Below are positions 53,226 through 62,363 of a stretch of 64,000 bases of DNA, piece after piece (positions within the stretch are counted from its first letter, which is position 1; each line of letters starts with the position of its first letter). The stretch is taken from contig JAKIWE010000002.1 in NCBI GenBank assembly GCA_022750195.1, positions 168,581-232,580 of the forward strand, in the 5' to 3' direction. A model generated the notes under the pieces. That model was not told where the DNA came from. It saw only the letters and a list, made by a program, of their open reading frames with translations, and did no database searches. The translations under genes were made by a program, and so were the position numbers. The DNA is from Thermoplasmata archaeon (GTDB taxonomy: Archaea > Thermoplasmatota > Thermoplasmata > Lutacidiplasmatales > UBA184).

Positions 53226-54172
53226 CCGCGACTCCCCCACCAATTGCTATCTTTGAAGTCCGAACCGCTTTCGGCCTCGCTAAGCTTTCGGAAGACGAAG
53301 AGGTGCTCGTGGGCGAGGAGCAGGAAATCGTACTTCTTCCCGGCCCACGACTCTCGAGTGGATTTCATGTTCCATTGCAACTTGGTAATGTCCTCACGTA
53401 GCACGAAGCCTGCTTCCAGGAATGCCATCATCACGCGAGCAGCGATCGGAACATAGTGTCGGTGCCGTCGAGTGTCCCCCATTAGGATCGCGCAATGACG
53501 GCCAGGCCGCACCACGCGGAAAGCTTCCCTGGCGAAGACCAGCATCTCTCCAACAAACTCATCGATACGTCGAATACTCGATAGGTCTCCTGGCACGCGA
53601 TGATTCGAGTACGAGACGATGCTTGCATACGGAGGGTGAGTCGCGATTAGGTCCACGGAGGAGTCCGGCACTCTATCCAACGTCCGAGCGTCGCCGACGT
53701 AGGTTCGTATCTCGGGCTCGACGAAGTCGGAATCGAGCAGGCCGAGGTCGAAGTTCAGACGATCGCGCGCTACCATTACTGCTTCTGGGTTAATGTCGAC
53801 CCCAATCGCCCTCCTCTTGAGGAGACGACACTCTACGAGCGTCGTCCCGCTCCCCACCATTGGATCGAGAACTAGGTCGCCTTCGGCTGAGTACCGAAGG
53901 ATGAGATTCCGGGGGATGTACGGGGACCAGTTACCACGGTATGACCCAGAATGGGTGGCCCACTCCCCCCGGTCTGGAAAGGACCAAACGGTCGTTCGTT
54001 CTGGTTTGTAGTCCACTGAGGGGCCCGTTGCGGTTATTCGGCAGGAGCCCCTGATGGGAACGTCCACCTCCTGGATCCTAACGGACTTATGGCTGGCCGC
54101 GAACCGGCGATAATCATCGGGCGTGACTTCTATCATCGGCGGAGGAGCGGGCTTCCGAGGAGCGAGCTCCAT
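53222..54172 (-). CDS. Second DNA methyltransferase of the DpnII-like locus
   Basis: 316 aa from the ATG at 54172 (the frame opens at 54283; ATG 54136 is also possible). Motif I is LVLDPMVGSGTTLVECRLL (about residues 120-138), GVDINPEAV follows, and motif IV is LIATHPPYASIVSYSNH (about 190-206). An H-P-P-Y loop is a variant of the catalytic (D/N/S)PPY motif. Motif I precedes motif IV, the reverse of DpnA, so it is a different methylase type. It sits between the Dam-like and DpnII-like genes on the opposite strand. Confidence 0.78.
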   Translation of the reverse strand: MELAPRKPAPPPMIEVTPDDYRRFAASHKSVRIQEVDVPIRGSCRITATGPSVDYKPERTTVWSFPDRGEWATHSGSYRGNWSPYIPRNLILRYSAEGDLVLDPMVGSGTTLVECRLLKRRAIGVDINPEAVMVARDRLNFDLGLLDSDFVEPEIRTYVGDARTLDRVPDSSVDLIATHPPYASIVSYSNHRVPGDLSSIRRIDEFVGEMLVFAREAFRVVRPGRHCAILMGDTRRHRHYVPIAARVMMAFLEAGFVLREDITKLQWNMKSTRESWAGKKYDFLLLAHEHLFVFRKLSEAESGSDFKDSNWWGSRG

Positions 54173-54309
54173 GTGTCGCCCGTTCGCGCCTCGCTGCTTG
54201 ATTCGTTCCCCAGGCATGAACGATGAAAGGAGGAGCCCGAGCGCCGAGAAAAGGATCTCCGTTAGCCGAATGAGTAGGGCCACTTGCCTCTTCTACCGAC
54301 GTTCCCCTG

Positions 54310-55248
54310 GTGAGATGGAAGTGTTGCATGGTCCGACTAGGTTGGTACAAGGGCTTGGGGCTCAGCGTTGCAAGCCAGGACGCGGTCCGTCACGAGTTCT
54401 ATCGAACTCTTCTCCGATCGAACCGGAGTGCTGACTTCTTCGTCAACTGGAAGAAAGTTGAGCGCAACGTTGACGCGCTATCTGAACCGCTCCGTCTTCT
54501 CTCGAGCGTAGGGAGTTCCGAAGATCCGAAGGAAGCATTGTCCAATCTCATTCGGGAAACCCAAGCCGCGGTCCCGATAATTCCACTCCTCATTGCTTGG
54601 CGAAAGCATGAGTGGAGAATGCTTGTAGAAAGCGCGGGCCAAGAAGCGAACACGCTCGAACTGGACTTCTCGGGGAAGGCCCCCCTCTCGGAAGAGGAAA
54701 TCAATCGGGTAACGAATTTCGCAGTGGATTCCGGAGTTGTCGATCTTCTCAGACGGACGAAGGATCTCGAATCCTACCTACGAGGGGTGGAAGTGGGGAT
54801 GGATACGAACGCGAGAAAGAACCGGAGCGGAACCTTCATGGAGGCTCGAGTCACTCCTTTCATCAGGAAAGCCGTTGCCACGGCCCCAGGTTGGACTGAA
54901 GTCAAAAAGCAGCCATTTGCTCGAGTGTGTCCAGAGTCGGGAGCTGAAGGATCCGACGTGGCATCGCGAACTTTTGATTTCATGGCAAAGTCTGAAAAGA
55001 GGCGAATCGCGTTCGAGATGAACTTTTACGACCAGGTCGGTTCCAAGCCACTAGAGATTGTGAGTTCTTACTTGCACCAAGCAGACGAGCTAAAGCGGTA
55101 CGGTTGGGATTTTGTTTGGGTCACGGACGGACCCGCTTGGGAGTCCGAACCGACTCGGCTCCGGGATAGTTTCGAGAAGCTGGATGCCGTACTAAATCTG
55201 TCTTTTTGCCGTCGTGGCGTCCTCGACGCGATACTATCGAGTGAATAG
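54310..55248 (+). CDS. DpnII/MboI-like type II restriction endonuclease
   Basis: 312 aa from ATG 54310 (ATG 54328 is possible). The C-terminal half carries the DpnII/MboI pattern: DTNARKNRSGTFMEARVTPF (Glu), RTFDFMAKSEKRRIAFEMNFYDQVGSKPLEI (D..., E-x-N-F-Y, G-S-K) and FVWVTDGPAWESEPTRLRDSF. DpnII cuts unmethylated GATC, so it would be opposed by the Dam-like enzyme at 52338. The family is recalled, not searched. Confidence 0.8.
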   Translation: MRWKCCMVRLGWYKGLGLSVASQDAVRHEFYRTLLRSNRSADFFVNWKKVERNVDALSEPLRLLSSVGSSEDPKEALSNLIRETQAAVPIIPLLIAWRKHEWRMLVESAGQEANTLELDFSGKAPLSEEEINRVTNFAVDSGVVDLLRRTKDLESYLRGVEVGMDTNARKNRSGTFMEARVTPFIRKAVATAPGWTEVKKQPFARVCPESGAEGSDVASRTFDFMAKSEKRRIAFEMNFYDQVGSKPLEIVSSYLHQADELKRYGWDFVWVTDGPAWESEPTRLRDSFEKLDAVLNLSFCRRGVLDAILSSE

Positions 55249-55521
55249 GCGTGAATTTCTAAAGCGTCCTGCTGCACGACCACGGCGAAACTTTGGCCCT
55301 CCCTGCCGAGGGATCTCTTCCGGCCGTGTGATGCTGCTGAAGGGAACCGCTGGCCCAGTTGGGGGTGGGGGTCGGCGGATCCTATCGAGGCTTCGATCGG
55401 ACCAAGAGTCGACGACGTCGCGGGCAATAGGTACCCGCTGTGCTCCCCGGCGGTGAGTTCCCGCCTATCGAAAGGGTTCGACCTTTTCGGCGAATCTCGC
55501 TGAACTGAAACCGCGGTGTGG

Positions 55522-55546
55522 TTCGAACCCTCGTCCGGGATTGGAT
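55522..55546. repeat. Dispersed inverted-repeat element, copy 2
   Basis: TTCGAACCC - TCGTCCG - GGATTGGAT: 21 of 25 bases equal the copy at 51180. The right arm has decayed. Confidence 0.5.
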
Positions 55547-55786
55547 ATACTGCTAGAACTCGCCCTGGACTCCTCCTCGAGGGGGCCTTCGGGCCAGATT
55601 CGGGTACCTTGGCGTTATCGCGCGTGGCAGGTCGGCATCTTGGATTCGCCACGACTCGGAGTGTCGCTGTCAACGGTCGTCTTGCGACGTCGTGCTCGCG
55701 ACAAGCCTGAGACCACGACGTTCTGGATTTACTCAAGGGCGTTGAGGTAGCGATTCCGAGGCCGGGCCTGCGAAGGAAGGTACAGG

Positions 55787-56008
55787 TCAGCCCGCGAGTT
55801 GTACCCGAATTTGTCTCAGGCGGGCGCCAGCGCCTTCAATTGCCCTAGCCTCGGCTGTCGGGTCTTGAGCAGTGATTACTAGAACGTTGAAAGCGGCATC
55901 AATCTGCTCTTATGCTGTAAACACAAGTTCTCTGGCGAACCCCCTGGCTGGTTCAATCGACGGTGCGCCCTCTTCGACAAGAACCTGATAGAGTGCGATT
56001 GAGAGCAT
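55787..56008 (-). pseudogene. Possible small-gene remnant with internal stop
   Basis: From ATG 56008 the frame reads MLSIALYQVLVEEGAPSIE, then FARELVFTA and a TAA at 55912-55910. It then continues in the same frame as EQIDAAFNVLVITAQDPT and RAIEGAGARLRQIRVQLAG to a TGA. The residues look coding on both sides of the stop. Family unknown; chance cannot be excluded. Confidence 0.3.
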
Positions 56009-56304
56009 CGAGCTCTCCCAACGATTCCCCTCATCTCTCTTGGCGCCCGCTTAAACTTGTCCCCTTCTCCCCAGGCGTGTTGAGGAATATCGACGGTCGT
56101 GTTCAGTAGCGGCCGGACGATCGGCATTCGACAGTGCCCCGACATCGGCAGGGGGCACATACTCGGCGCCTGCCTAGGAACTCCCACTTGGGGACTGTAG
56201 GTTGACGCCACCGGAAGTCGGTCGAGGGGACCCTCTCCGGCAGCCCGACACTCTACCTCCGGCCCAAACTGTTTTCGCCGCTGCTCGCCTGTAATCTTGC
56301 CCCT

Positions 56305-57498
56305 TTGCCAGTCAATCGATCGGCCGTGGCAAGGTTCGTCACCGCGTATCTCGCAGCTATCGGTCATGAGCTTTCTATTTTCCCATCGGTCGACAGGCAC
56401 CTCTTCCCAAGGTTTACGGGCGCCCCGCAGCGAGTTCAGATTTATCTAGGCCCAAATGACACAGTGGCGATTGCTGCCAGGCGAGGCGCGAAGCGACTGA
56501 CCATCTCGTTCTTCGACACGGCTCGAGCGGTCGAATCAGCGGTTGGATTCCCGACGGGTCGGAGTCCAATGTTCAGTTTCGCGGCAGAGAGCTCCCTGGA
56601 TCCGATGGGGTCGCCGAGCATGATCTACAGAATAAGGGCACGGATCCAGGTCCCAGGGCCGAGCGACCCGTTCGAGCGATGGGGAACAGGGAGCACCCTC
56701 GCCTCAGACAACCTCGATGGACTTTTCGAGATGCGGGGTCGCACGGAGGTCCGATTTGTCGACCTTCTCGTTGCTCACCGGGAGGATAGGCAGACCCGCG
56801 TGGACTTGTTTCCGCTGGTATGGTTCATGCAGGAGCTCCCAGAGACGTTCTTAGACGAACTGAGGGGAGAGCGTATTGCGACAATGGATGCAGCGTCATG
56901 GGTACTCGGCCTCGCCCTTGACCCTCCGTCCAGGGGCTACTCGCTTCCAACTCTCCAGATCTTGCGGACAAAAGTCGAGACCCTCTTGGGTGAGTATTCG
57001 CGATTGATTTCGCTCTCTAATGTTGAAGAGGAGGAGGTCCAACGGTTTCTCCGAGACCACCCCTACATACTCGATCCTTCCGGAAGTGTCAAACCGAAAT
57101 ACTCGTTCGGGGGGGAGCTAGTGTCCGATTTCCTGATCGACTACCCTGATGGCAGTTACCGCTTCGTCGAAATTGAAAGGCCGCACGACTCAGTATCGAC
57201 GTCAGCGGGCCTTAGCGCACGCACGTCCCACGCAGTAGACCAAGTGCGCTCCTGGGCCAGCTGGATTCGGGCCCAATCCGACCCTCTAGCATCCAAGACT
57301 GCCCGCGCCCACTGGGTCATAATCGGACGCCGAGCACTGCAGACGTCGGATCAGGTCCGGGGAGTCCCTATCGAGTCTCTTAGACGCGAAGGCATCGAAA
57401 TCCGCTATTTCGACGACCTCAGTTCCAACCTGGATGCTGCACTCGATCGCCTCCTGCTAAGGGGAGAAGCACTTCGCCGCCGGGGAGTCCTCCCGTAG
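56305..57498 (+). CDS. sduA: Shedu-like DUF4263 nuclease
   Basis: 397 aa from TTG 56305; GTG 56326 is an alternative. The N-terminal 230 residues are beta-rich and unassigned. The C-terminal part has the DUF4263 pattern: EEEVQRFLRDHPYILDP, then YSFGGELVSDFLIDY and SYRFVEIERPHD, with D275, E289 and E291 as the PD-(D/E)x(K/E) positions (E-I-E instead of the usual E-x-K), and a later Q-V-x-x-W helix. Shedu is a single-gene anti-phage nuclease. The E-x-E variant may be active or may mark a subfamily. Confidence 0.75.
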   Translation: MPVNRSAVARFVTAYLAAIGHELSIFPSVDRHLFPRFTGAPQRVQIYLGPNDTVAIAARRGAKRLTISFFDTARAVESAVGFPTGRSPMFSFAAESSLDPMGSPSMIYRIRARIQVPGPSDPFERWGTGSTLASDNLDGLFEMRGRTEVRFVDLLVAHREDRQTRVDLFPLVWFMQELPETFLDELRGERIATMDAASWVLGLALDPPSRGYSLPTLQILRTKVETLLGEYSRLISLSNVEEEEVQRFLRDHPYILDPSGSVKPKYSFGGELVSDFLIDYPDGSYRFVEIERPHDSVSTSAGLSARTSHAVDQVRSWASWIRAQSDPLASKTARAHWVIIGRRALQTSDQVRGVPIESLRREGIEIRYFDDLSSNLDAALDRLLLRGEALRRRGVLP

Positions 57499-57946
57499 TC
57501 CCTACTCGGTGGCGAGATGGCCGTCCCTGTTTGGCCTGATATCGCAGGTCGTCGAGGGACCATCGGACGGTCCGCGAACGCGGGACCATGCTCCTCGTGA
57601 CCCGAGTGAACCTTCCGGGACGAAGAATCGAAGCTTTGAGAGTTGACTTTCGCAGCGAGAATCGTGGTCCCGGAGGCGGAATCAGACCGGGAACGGACTT
57701 CTCCGTGACGGATTCGTCGAATATCGAGTTCTCCAGGCGCGGCCGAATGTTCCCATTGGCGATGGCTAAAACGATGGGGGGGGAGTCTGTAGATGGGGCT
57801 CCCAACCACAACGTGGCGTGGGCAGCGGTCGAGGGAAGGTTCTACTGGAAGGCCGTAGCACTCCGCGAGGCCGTGCTTACAGGGCCTGATTGATTTCTTG
57901 TCGCTAGCCTGGGAGTCGAAATTTGATGCTCGGCTGGCTATCCCCG
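57499..57946. other. Gap without a believable gene
   Basis: About 450 bases. A frame at 57588-57893 has arginine/glycine-rich sequence and is not convincing. CTGGGAGTCGAA at 57909-57920 matches 48801-48812 exactly. Confidence 0.35.
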
Positions 57947-59719
57947 TTACATGGGTCGCAGGACTCCTCGGAAGTAGGTCGAACGAACATACTTCGATTC
58001 AGCAACGCCCAAACCGATTCGGAGCTTCTCCATCGTCGCGGGCGTGGAGGGAGTATCGAACGCTAGGTCACGTTCGATCTCCGCGATGAGCCTCGGAACG
58101 TTCCGAGGGACGTGAGTTCCTCTCTCTTGTATGAAGGCGTCGATGGCAACCCCCATTGGCGGCTGCGAGGTCAGGTACTTGGCAAGGTCGAGCAGCGCCG
58201 AACAGCGTGGCATGAGCTTCGTGAAGCGTGCGTCTCCAGGTCCGACGCATCTTGAGAACATCAGTCCCAACTTCGCAAGTTCAGCAATCTGTGCTCCGGC
58301 ATTCGCGTAATCCAAGCCGCCCTCGTTGCCGGCGGGAAGAATATGCCAATTCGCCCGGAAAGTGACCCGCCGTTGTGGAGAGAGTTCAATCCACGATCTT
58401 ACCCGCTCAACTACCCAGAGCCGGAGCTCGGCGCAGACGTCTCCCCAGTGCTTGGCACCCGCGTCGTTATCCCCTGCCGCAAAGGCATCTAACGCCCGGA
58501 AGCCAGCCTGACGAAGAGCTTGGTCTTGCTGGAGAGGATCGGTCGTTACTGAGCGATCGATAATAGTCGTCCCTTGGGCGTAGGCTCCCGCCCTAAGGTA
58601 CTCTTCAGCTGCTTCTCTCCAGCGCCCCGGCTCGCCGTGCAACTCAGCCCAGATTGAAGTTGCGTGAGCAGTGGTTGCTTTCTGTAGAGCGGGGAAGATG
58701 GACGACACGAAGTCAGAGAAGGAGTCTTCAACGCGGAACGGGAGTCGGATCATTCGGTCCTTGACGACCGTTCCTCGTTGACTCCTATACTCTAACACCT
58801 CCGCCACTTTGAGTCCCAACCCCTGGGCGAAAACGCCCTCAGTACGGCTTCCGCAAATCAACACAACCTTGAGCTGAGGGTTTGATACAGCCGCATCGAG
58901 GATCACGTCGACTAGGATCGGGTCACGGAAACTATACCCCAATACGAGCAGCCACTCCGCATGACGCAAGGTCTCTTGGAAGCGTCTGAAAAGTTCGAGG
59001 AAGGGCCCAGCATAATCTGCCTTTTGCGCCGGATAAAGCATGACGGGCTCGGCCCTCTCGCCTGATAGTAAGTCGATCTGACGAAGGCTTGACCGAATCG
59101 GTAACTTGAGGTAACCACCGGTCTGTGACTTGAACCAAGTTACAGATCCATGCAGCTTGTATAGGAAAACTTCGGCCGATGGGCTCTTGAACCTGTCGGG
59201 GTCGAATCTCAGTTCAAAGCCGTCGACATAGGAAACTCCGTGGCTCTCGAGGAATTGCTCGACCACGACATCATAATTAAGCGTGAAAATCGGAAGAGGG
59301 CGGAAGGCATTTGTCAATTGTATGAGTGGCAGCAAGTAGTCGGTTCTCTCAGGCCCGACTAGGCACTTAGTCCGCATGAACTCCTGGAGCAGGTGGCGTA
59401 TCGCATCGAGGTTTTCCAACCCGCTAGGCGAGTCGAATGTCCCTTCACGGGCGACGGCCCTATCTACGACTGAGGGGTTACGAAAGGTCTCGAGGGCATC
59501 CAGAACAGATTCAACGTCGACCAATTTGGGAGGCTGGGAGTCCTGGGACGACTGGGTGAGTCGACGGACGAGTCGAGCGTAGGCGGCCCTAAGCTTGGGC
59601 TTCCCAGCCAGGGTCAGTTTGAACTCTTCGATAAATTGAACTGTGGTCGGAACTCCGGCCTTTGACGAAGCGCCAGCCCCAAGCAGGACTGCAAGGCGCG
59701 GAGCCGGCTCGGTCGCCAT
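57947..59719 (-). CDS. SIR2-domain protein with long helical C-terminus
   Basis: 590 aa from the ATG at 59719 (the frame opens at 59776). The SIR2 domain occupies about residues 1-330: LAVLLGAGASSKAGVPTT, LPIFTLNYDVVVEQFL, LYKLHGSVTWF (the catalytic-type His) and LLVLGYSFRDPI. The C-terminal 260 residues are helical (HGEPGRWREAAEEYLRAG, EHWGD-type) and may oligomerise or sense. Such stand-alone SIR2 proteins deplete NAD+ in anti-phage defence. No argonaute, HerA or SPARSA-like partner is adjacent, so it may act alone. Confidence 0.82.
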   Translation of the reverse strand: MATEPAPRLAVLLGAGASSKAGVPTTVQFIEEFKLTLAGKPKLRAAYARLVRRLTQSSQDSQPPKLVDVESVLDALETFRNPSVVDRAVAREGTFDSPSGLENLDAIRHLLQEFMRTKCLVGPERTDYLLPLIQLTNAFRPLPIFTLNYDVVVEQFLESHGVSYVDGFELRFDPDRFKSPSAEVFLYKLHGSVTWFKSQTGGYLKLPIRSSLRQIDLLSGERAEPVMLYPAQKADYAGPFLELFRRFQETLRHAEWLLVLGYSFRDPILVDVILDAAVSNPQLKVVLICGSRTEGVFAQGLGLKVAEVLEYRSQRGTVVKDRMIRLPFRVEDSFSDFVSSIFPALQKATTAHATSIWAELHGEPGRWREAAEEYLRAGAYAQGTTIIDRSVTTDPLQQDQALRQAGFRALDAFAAGDNDAGAKHWGDVCAELRLWVVERVRSWIELSPQRRVTFRANWHILPAGNEGGLDYANAGAQIAELAKLGLMFSRCVGPGDARFTKLMPRCSALLDLAKYLTSQPPMGVAIDAFIQERGTHVPRNVPRLIAEIERDLAFDTPSTPATMEKLRIGLGVAESKYVRSTYFRGVLRPM

Positions 59720-59776
59720 AGACCAGATTCGAGAACCCGCTCCCGATAGGTATCGAGGGGTTAACGATGACCTCAC

Positions 59777-60771
59777 CGACCTCAGGTTGCTCCATTGGAG
59801 GGACCATCCTTGAGAAATGCGCGCAGCTACGAGGTCACTCTGTTGTCGCCGCTTGAAGGGGTCTCTCGATTCAGCCTCTCTGACAAGCCACGTTTTTTTA
59901 AGCGTGGTACGCGCTCCGGGCCGTCCCGGGGGTAGGTCTTAGCTCCTGAGAAGATAGCTACGCCAAACACCTCACTCTAGTTTGATACCCAGCATTGACG
60001 AGCAGTCGATCCGAAGGCAGAATCGATGGAAGGTTCTATTCCTAGTCCGGGATTCGCCAGGCCTGCCGACCCCTGTATCTGTTCTATGGATTGGTTCGAA
60101 TCCGCTTTCGGGCCCGCTCCGTCACGCCCTGCTGAACTACGACTACGCGATCCTAAAGGTTCGTTGCCTGGATGTGGTCGCGCGGGCGGGATTCGGCCCA
60201 CAATCCGATAGATGCATTCGATAGCCCCGTCGAATCACCCATCGGTCTGTGATTTCCGCGAGCTCGGTACGGCGTTTGTCGATTCAGCGGTCTCGGGGGC
60301 GATCCGAGCGGACGACCGTTCAGATAGCAGGGGGAACTACTACGGACCGCTGACTAGGGGATTCAACTCCTCTCGGGGACCGTGTGGAACCCCGATGACA
60401 GGCTCGCCTACGGGTTCACTCGCAAGGTTCCAGGGAAGGAGCCAATGATTCGAGAACCGGCGCTTCTTCGCGACGCCTAATAATTGCCGAGGAGGTCTCG
60501 ACCGTGAGGAGGGGACCTAGGGGTTCGAGTTCGAACCCCCAGTACCGGAGTTTCGGCCTAAGAGTCTTGGGGCACGGCGGCAGGGAAGTGCATTGGGCGC
60601 CTACCCGTCCCCGAGTCACGGAGTCTCGGTACACTGAAGACGACCCTCTCGTATCGGCAGAAGAGGTTGGAGGCCGGGGCGCAAGTGAAGGCGCACCACG
60701 TGACGGCGAGAAAGCCTCCCGTACTCCTCTCGACGACAGCTTGATAGTTCGGTCCTCCTTCCCTCTGCGGA
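59777..60771. other. Long gap with hairpins and one repeat copy
   Basis: About 1,000 bases with no believable gene. It includes a CCACG-TTTTTTTAAG-CGTGG hairpin near 59888-59907, element copy 3 (60034-60058), and GGGGTTCGA-G-TTCGAACCCC near 60521-60540, a 9-bp inverted repeat. GGTTCGAATCC near 60093 looks like a tRNA T-loop but has no arm. Confidence 0.4.
60034..60058. repeat. Dispersed inverted-repeat element, copy 3
   Basis: TTCTATTCC - TAGTCCG - GGATTCGCC: 19 of 25 bases equal the copy at 51180. Confidence 0.4.
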
Positions 60772-61350
60772 ATGGCGGCTAGCTACTGCTCGAAATGCGG
60801 TTCAACGCTGCAACCTGAAGCGCAATTCTGCCCCAAGTGCGGGGCAGCTACTCTCGTCCGGCCCGTGCCACCTCCGACTGCGCCGGCCCCCTCCCCGGCG
60901 TGGGTTCCGCAGGCACCCCCCGCTTACCAACCGATGCCCTCCACGCCGAAGAAGAGAACTTGGCTCATCGTCGTTGTGGTTGTCGTGATCCTGATCGTGG
61001 CGGCCGTCGCGGTGCTCGCCTTCCTCGGTTCAGCCGTGAACGCCGCTTCCATAGAGGTCTCTGCTATCAATTTCACTTCATCCGATAACGCCTGCGGCAC
61101 TAATGGGCACACGACGTCCGGTTTCACCACCGTTAGCGGAGGCTCAATCCAGGACACTCTCTCGATTACAAATTCGAACTTCTTCCTCTCTTGCACCGTT
61201 AATTCAGTGAGCGCGATTACTTCGGGGTTCAGTATCGCTGGGGCGAACACGCCGATAACAATCCCTGCGGGTGGATCTCAGAGTCTATCTTTCACAATCA
61301 CAGCGCCTAATCATTCGTTCAATGGGGCGTTGACCATTGACCTAGAGTGA
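60772..61350 (+). CDS. Zinc-ribbon, single-TM protein with exported beta domain
   Basis: A 192-aa protein. The N-terminal zinc-ribbon (YCSKCGSTLQPEAQFCPKCG) is followed by a proline-rich linker, one TM helix (WLIVVVVVVILIVAAVAVLAF, about residues 64-84) and about 105 residues of Ser/Thr/Asn-rich, beta-type sequence outside the cell with two cysteines. The ribbon would sit in the cytoplasm. TGATAGTT lies about 25-32 nt upstream (leaderless). The same design recurs at 62364 in the opposite direction. Confidence 0.75.
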   Translation: MAASYCSKCGSTLQPEAQFCPKCGAATLVRPVPPPTAPAPSPAWVPQAPPAYQPMPSTPKKRTWLIVVVVVVILIVAAVAVLAFLGSAVNAASIEVSAINFTSSDNACGTNGHTTSGFTTVSGGSIQDTLSITNSNFFLSCTVNSVSAITSGFSIAGANTPITIPAGGSQSLSFTITAPNHSFNGALTIDLE

Positions 61351-61456
61351 ACGCATTTCGAGGACGACCACCCTAGTTGGGCTCAGCCAGGGCTCGCTGG
61401 GTTCGCAAGCTTTCCGAGGGAGTCTCTATCAGGTTGAAGCCATCCGGTCAAACGAG

Positions 61457-62272
61457 ATGCGAATCCGGCTATTGGCGGGAGGGGTTCTGGGAATCGCGGC
61501 CGCGGTCGTCCTTATCGTTACACTTTTGGTCGGATGGTACTCGATTTCTGCCGAGGCGGGTAACACCGGCGTAAACGCTTCTGGTCAGGTCGGTTTTTAC
61601 CTTGGCGACAAGTTCGTCACGACGGAATCCTGCTCCGGGTCTAGTTCTTGCCCTATCCCCACTTCGAACACCTCGTCATACGAGTCCCAGGGTCTGCACT
61701 ACGTTGGGCACCTCTACCAATTCCTGCAATACGCCATCCTGGGGGCGATCGGGATTGCCATCGCAGGTGCCGGGATCCTATTCGCTCGTGGGGAGAAGTC
61801 CGCCAGGTTTCGGTCGCTAGGGATCACGTTGCTGACGGTTTGTGTGGCTATCGCGATTGTCGTGCCGGTTGTTTTGGCTGTACTACAGCCGGGGGATTTC
61901 GCCCACGATTCCCCGTCGTCGGCAACGTCGTATCCGGGAAACTCCTTCTTCGGGTCGTGCTCGGGTTCCGCGTGCGGATCCTCATCGGGGTCGACGTCCT
62001 CCACGGCGTCCTGGGGTCCGGGGGCGGGATGGTATCTGGCCTTCGCCGCCGCAGGATTACTCATGGTGGCCATGGCTGTGTCGAGTTTCAAGGACAGCTC
62101 GCCAACCGGCGCTCCGAACGTCTCATTCCAGGCCTCGTCGCCTGCCCAGGCGCAAGTTGAACCAAGTCAGTCAGGCGCGGGAGACAGGTACTGTCCCGCG
62201 TGCGGCAAAGCCAATCTGCGGAGCTCGTCTTTTTGCAAGGCTTGCGGCAAGCCTCTTCCTCCTCCCCCCTAG
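61457..62272 (+). CDS. Four-TM protein with C-terminal zinc-ribbon
   Basis: A 271-aa protein. TM helices are near residues 5-27, 89-110, 120-143 and 193-212, with two external Ser/Gly/Cys-rich loops. The tail carries a zinc-ribbon (YCPACGKANLRSSSFCKACG) and ends in PLPPPP. The ribbon ends up in the cytoplasm if the N-terminus is inside. It is probably functionally tied to the flanking zinc-ribbon proteins; the function is unknown. Confidence 0.72.
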   Translation: MRIRLLAGGVLGIAAAVVLIVTLLVGWYSISAEAGNTGVNASGQVGFYLGDKFVTTESCSGSSSCPIPTSNTSSYESQGLHYVGHLYQFLQYAILGAIGIAIAGAGILFARGEKSARFRSLGITLLTVCVAIAIVVPVVLAVLQPGDFAHDSPSSATSYPGNSFFGSCSGSACGSSSGSTSSTASWGPGAGWYLAFAAAGLLMVAMAVSSFKDSSPTGAPNVSFQASSPAQAQVEPSQSGAGDRYCPACGKANLRSSSFCKACGKPLPPPP

Positions 62273-62363
62273 AAAACGCCCCCGGTTCAGCCCTCTATCC
62301 GTGGCCCGCCAACACTACCGGAAGTTCGGTCCGCCCCTGGACGCCCGATGTTTCCGGCGCCTG

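Larger units (their letters stand above)
55249..56304. other. Long gap with one repeat copy and a likely remnant
   Basis: About 1,050 bases. It contains element copy 2 (55522-55546) and a broken minus-strand frame (55787-56008). The rest holds only short shadow frames. Confidence 0.4.

Noticed and set aside
53222-54172. DpnA-type single-strand methylase
   Set aside because: Motif I precedes motif IV, opposite to the DpnA order, and the loop is HPPY, so the orthology is not supported.
57588-57893. 101-codon plus-strand frame after the Shedu-like gene
   Set aside because: Low-complexity Arg/Gly sequence, no start signal or motif.
60088-60105. GGTTCGAATCC resembling a tRNA T-loop
   Set aside because: The flanking bases do not form a 5-bp T stem and no D-arm, anticodon arm or acceptor stem is present; the same holds for similar strings at 51180, 55522 and 63372.
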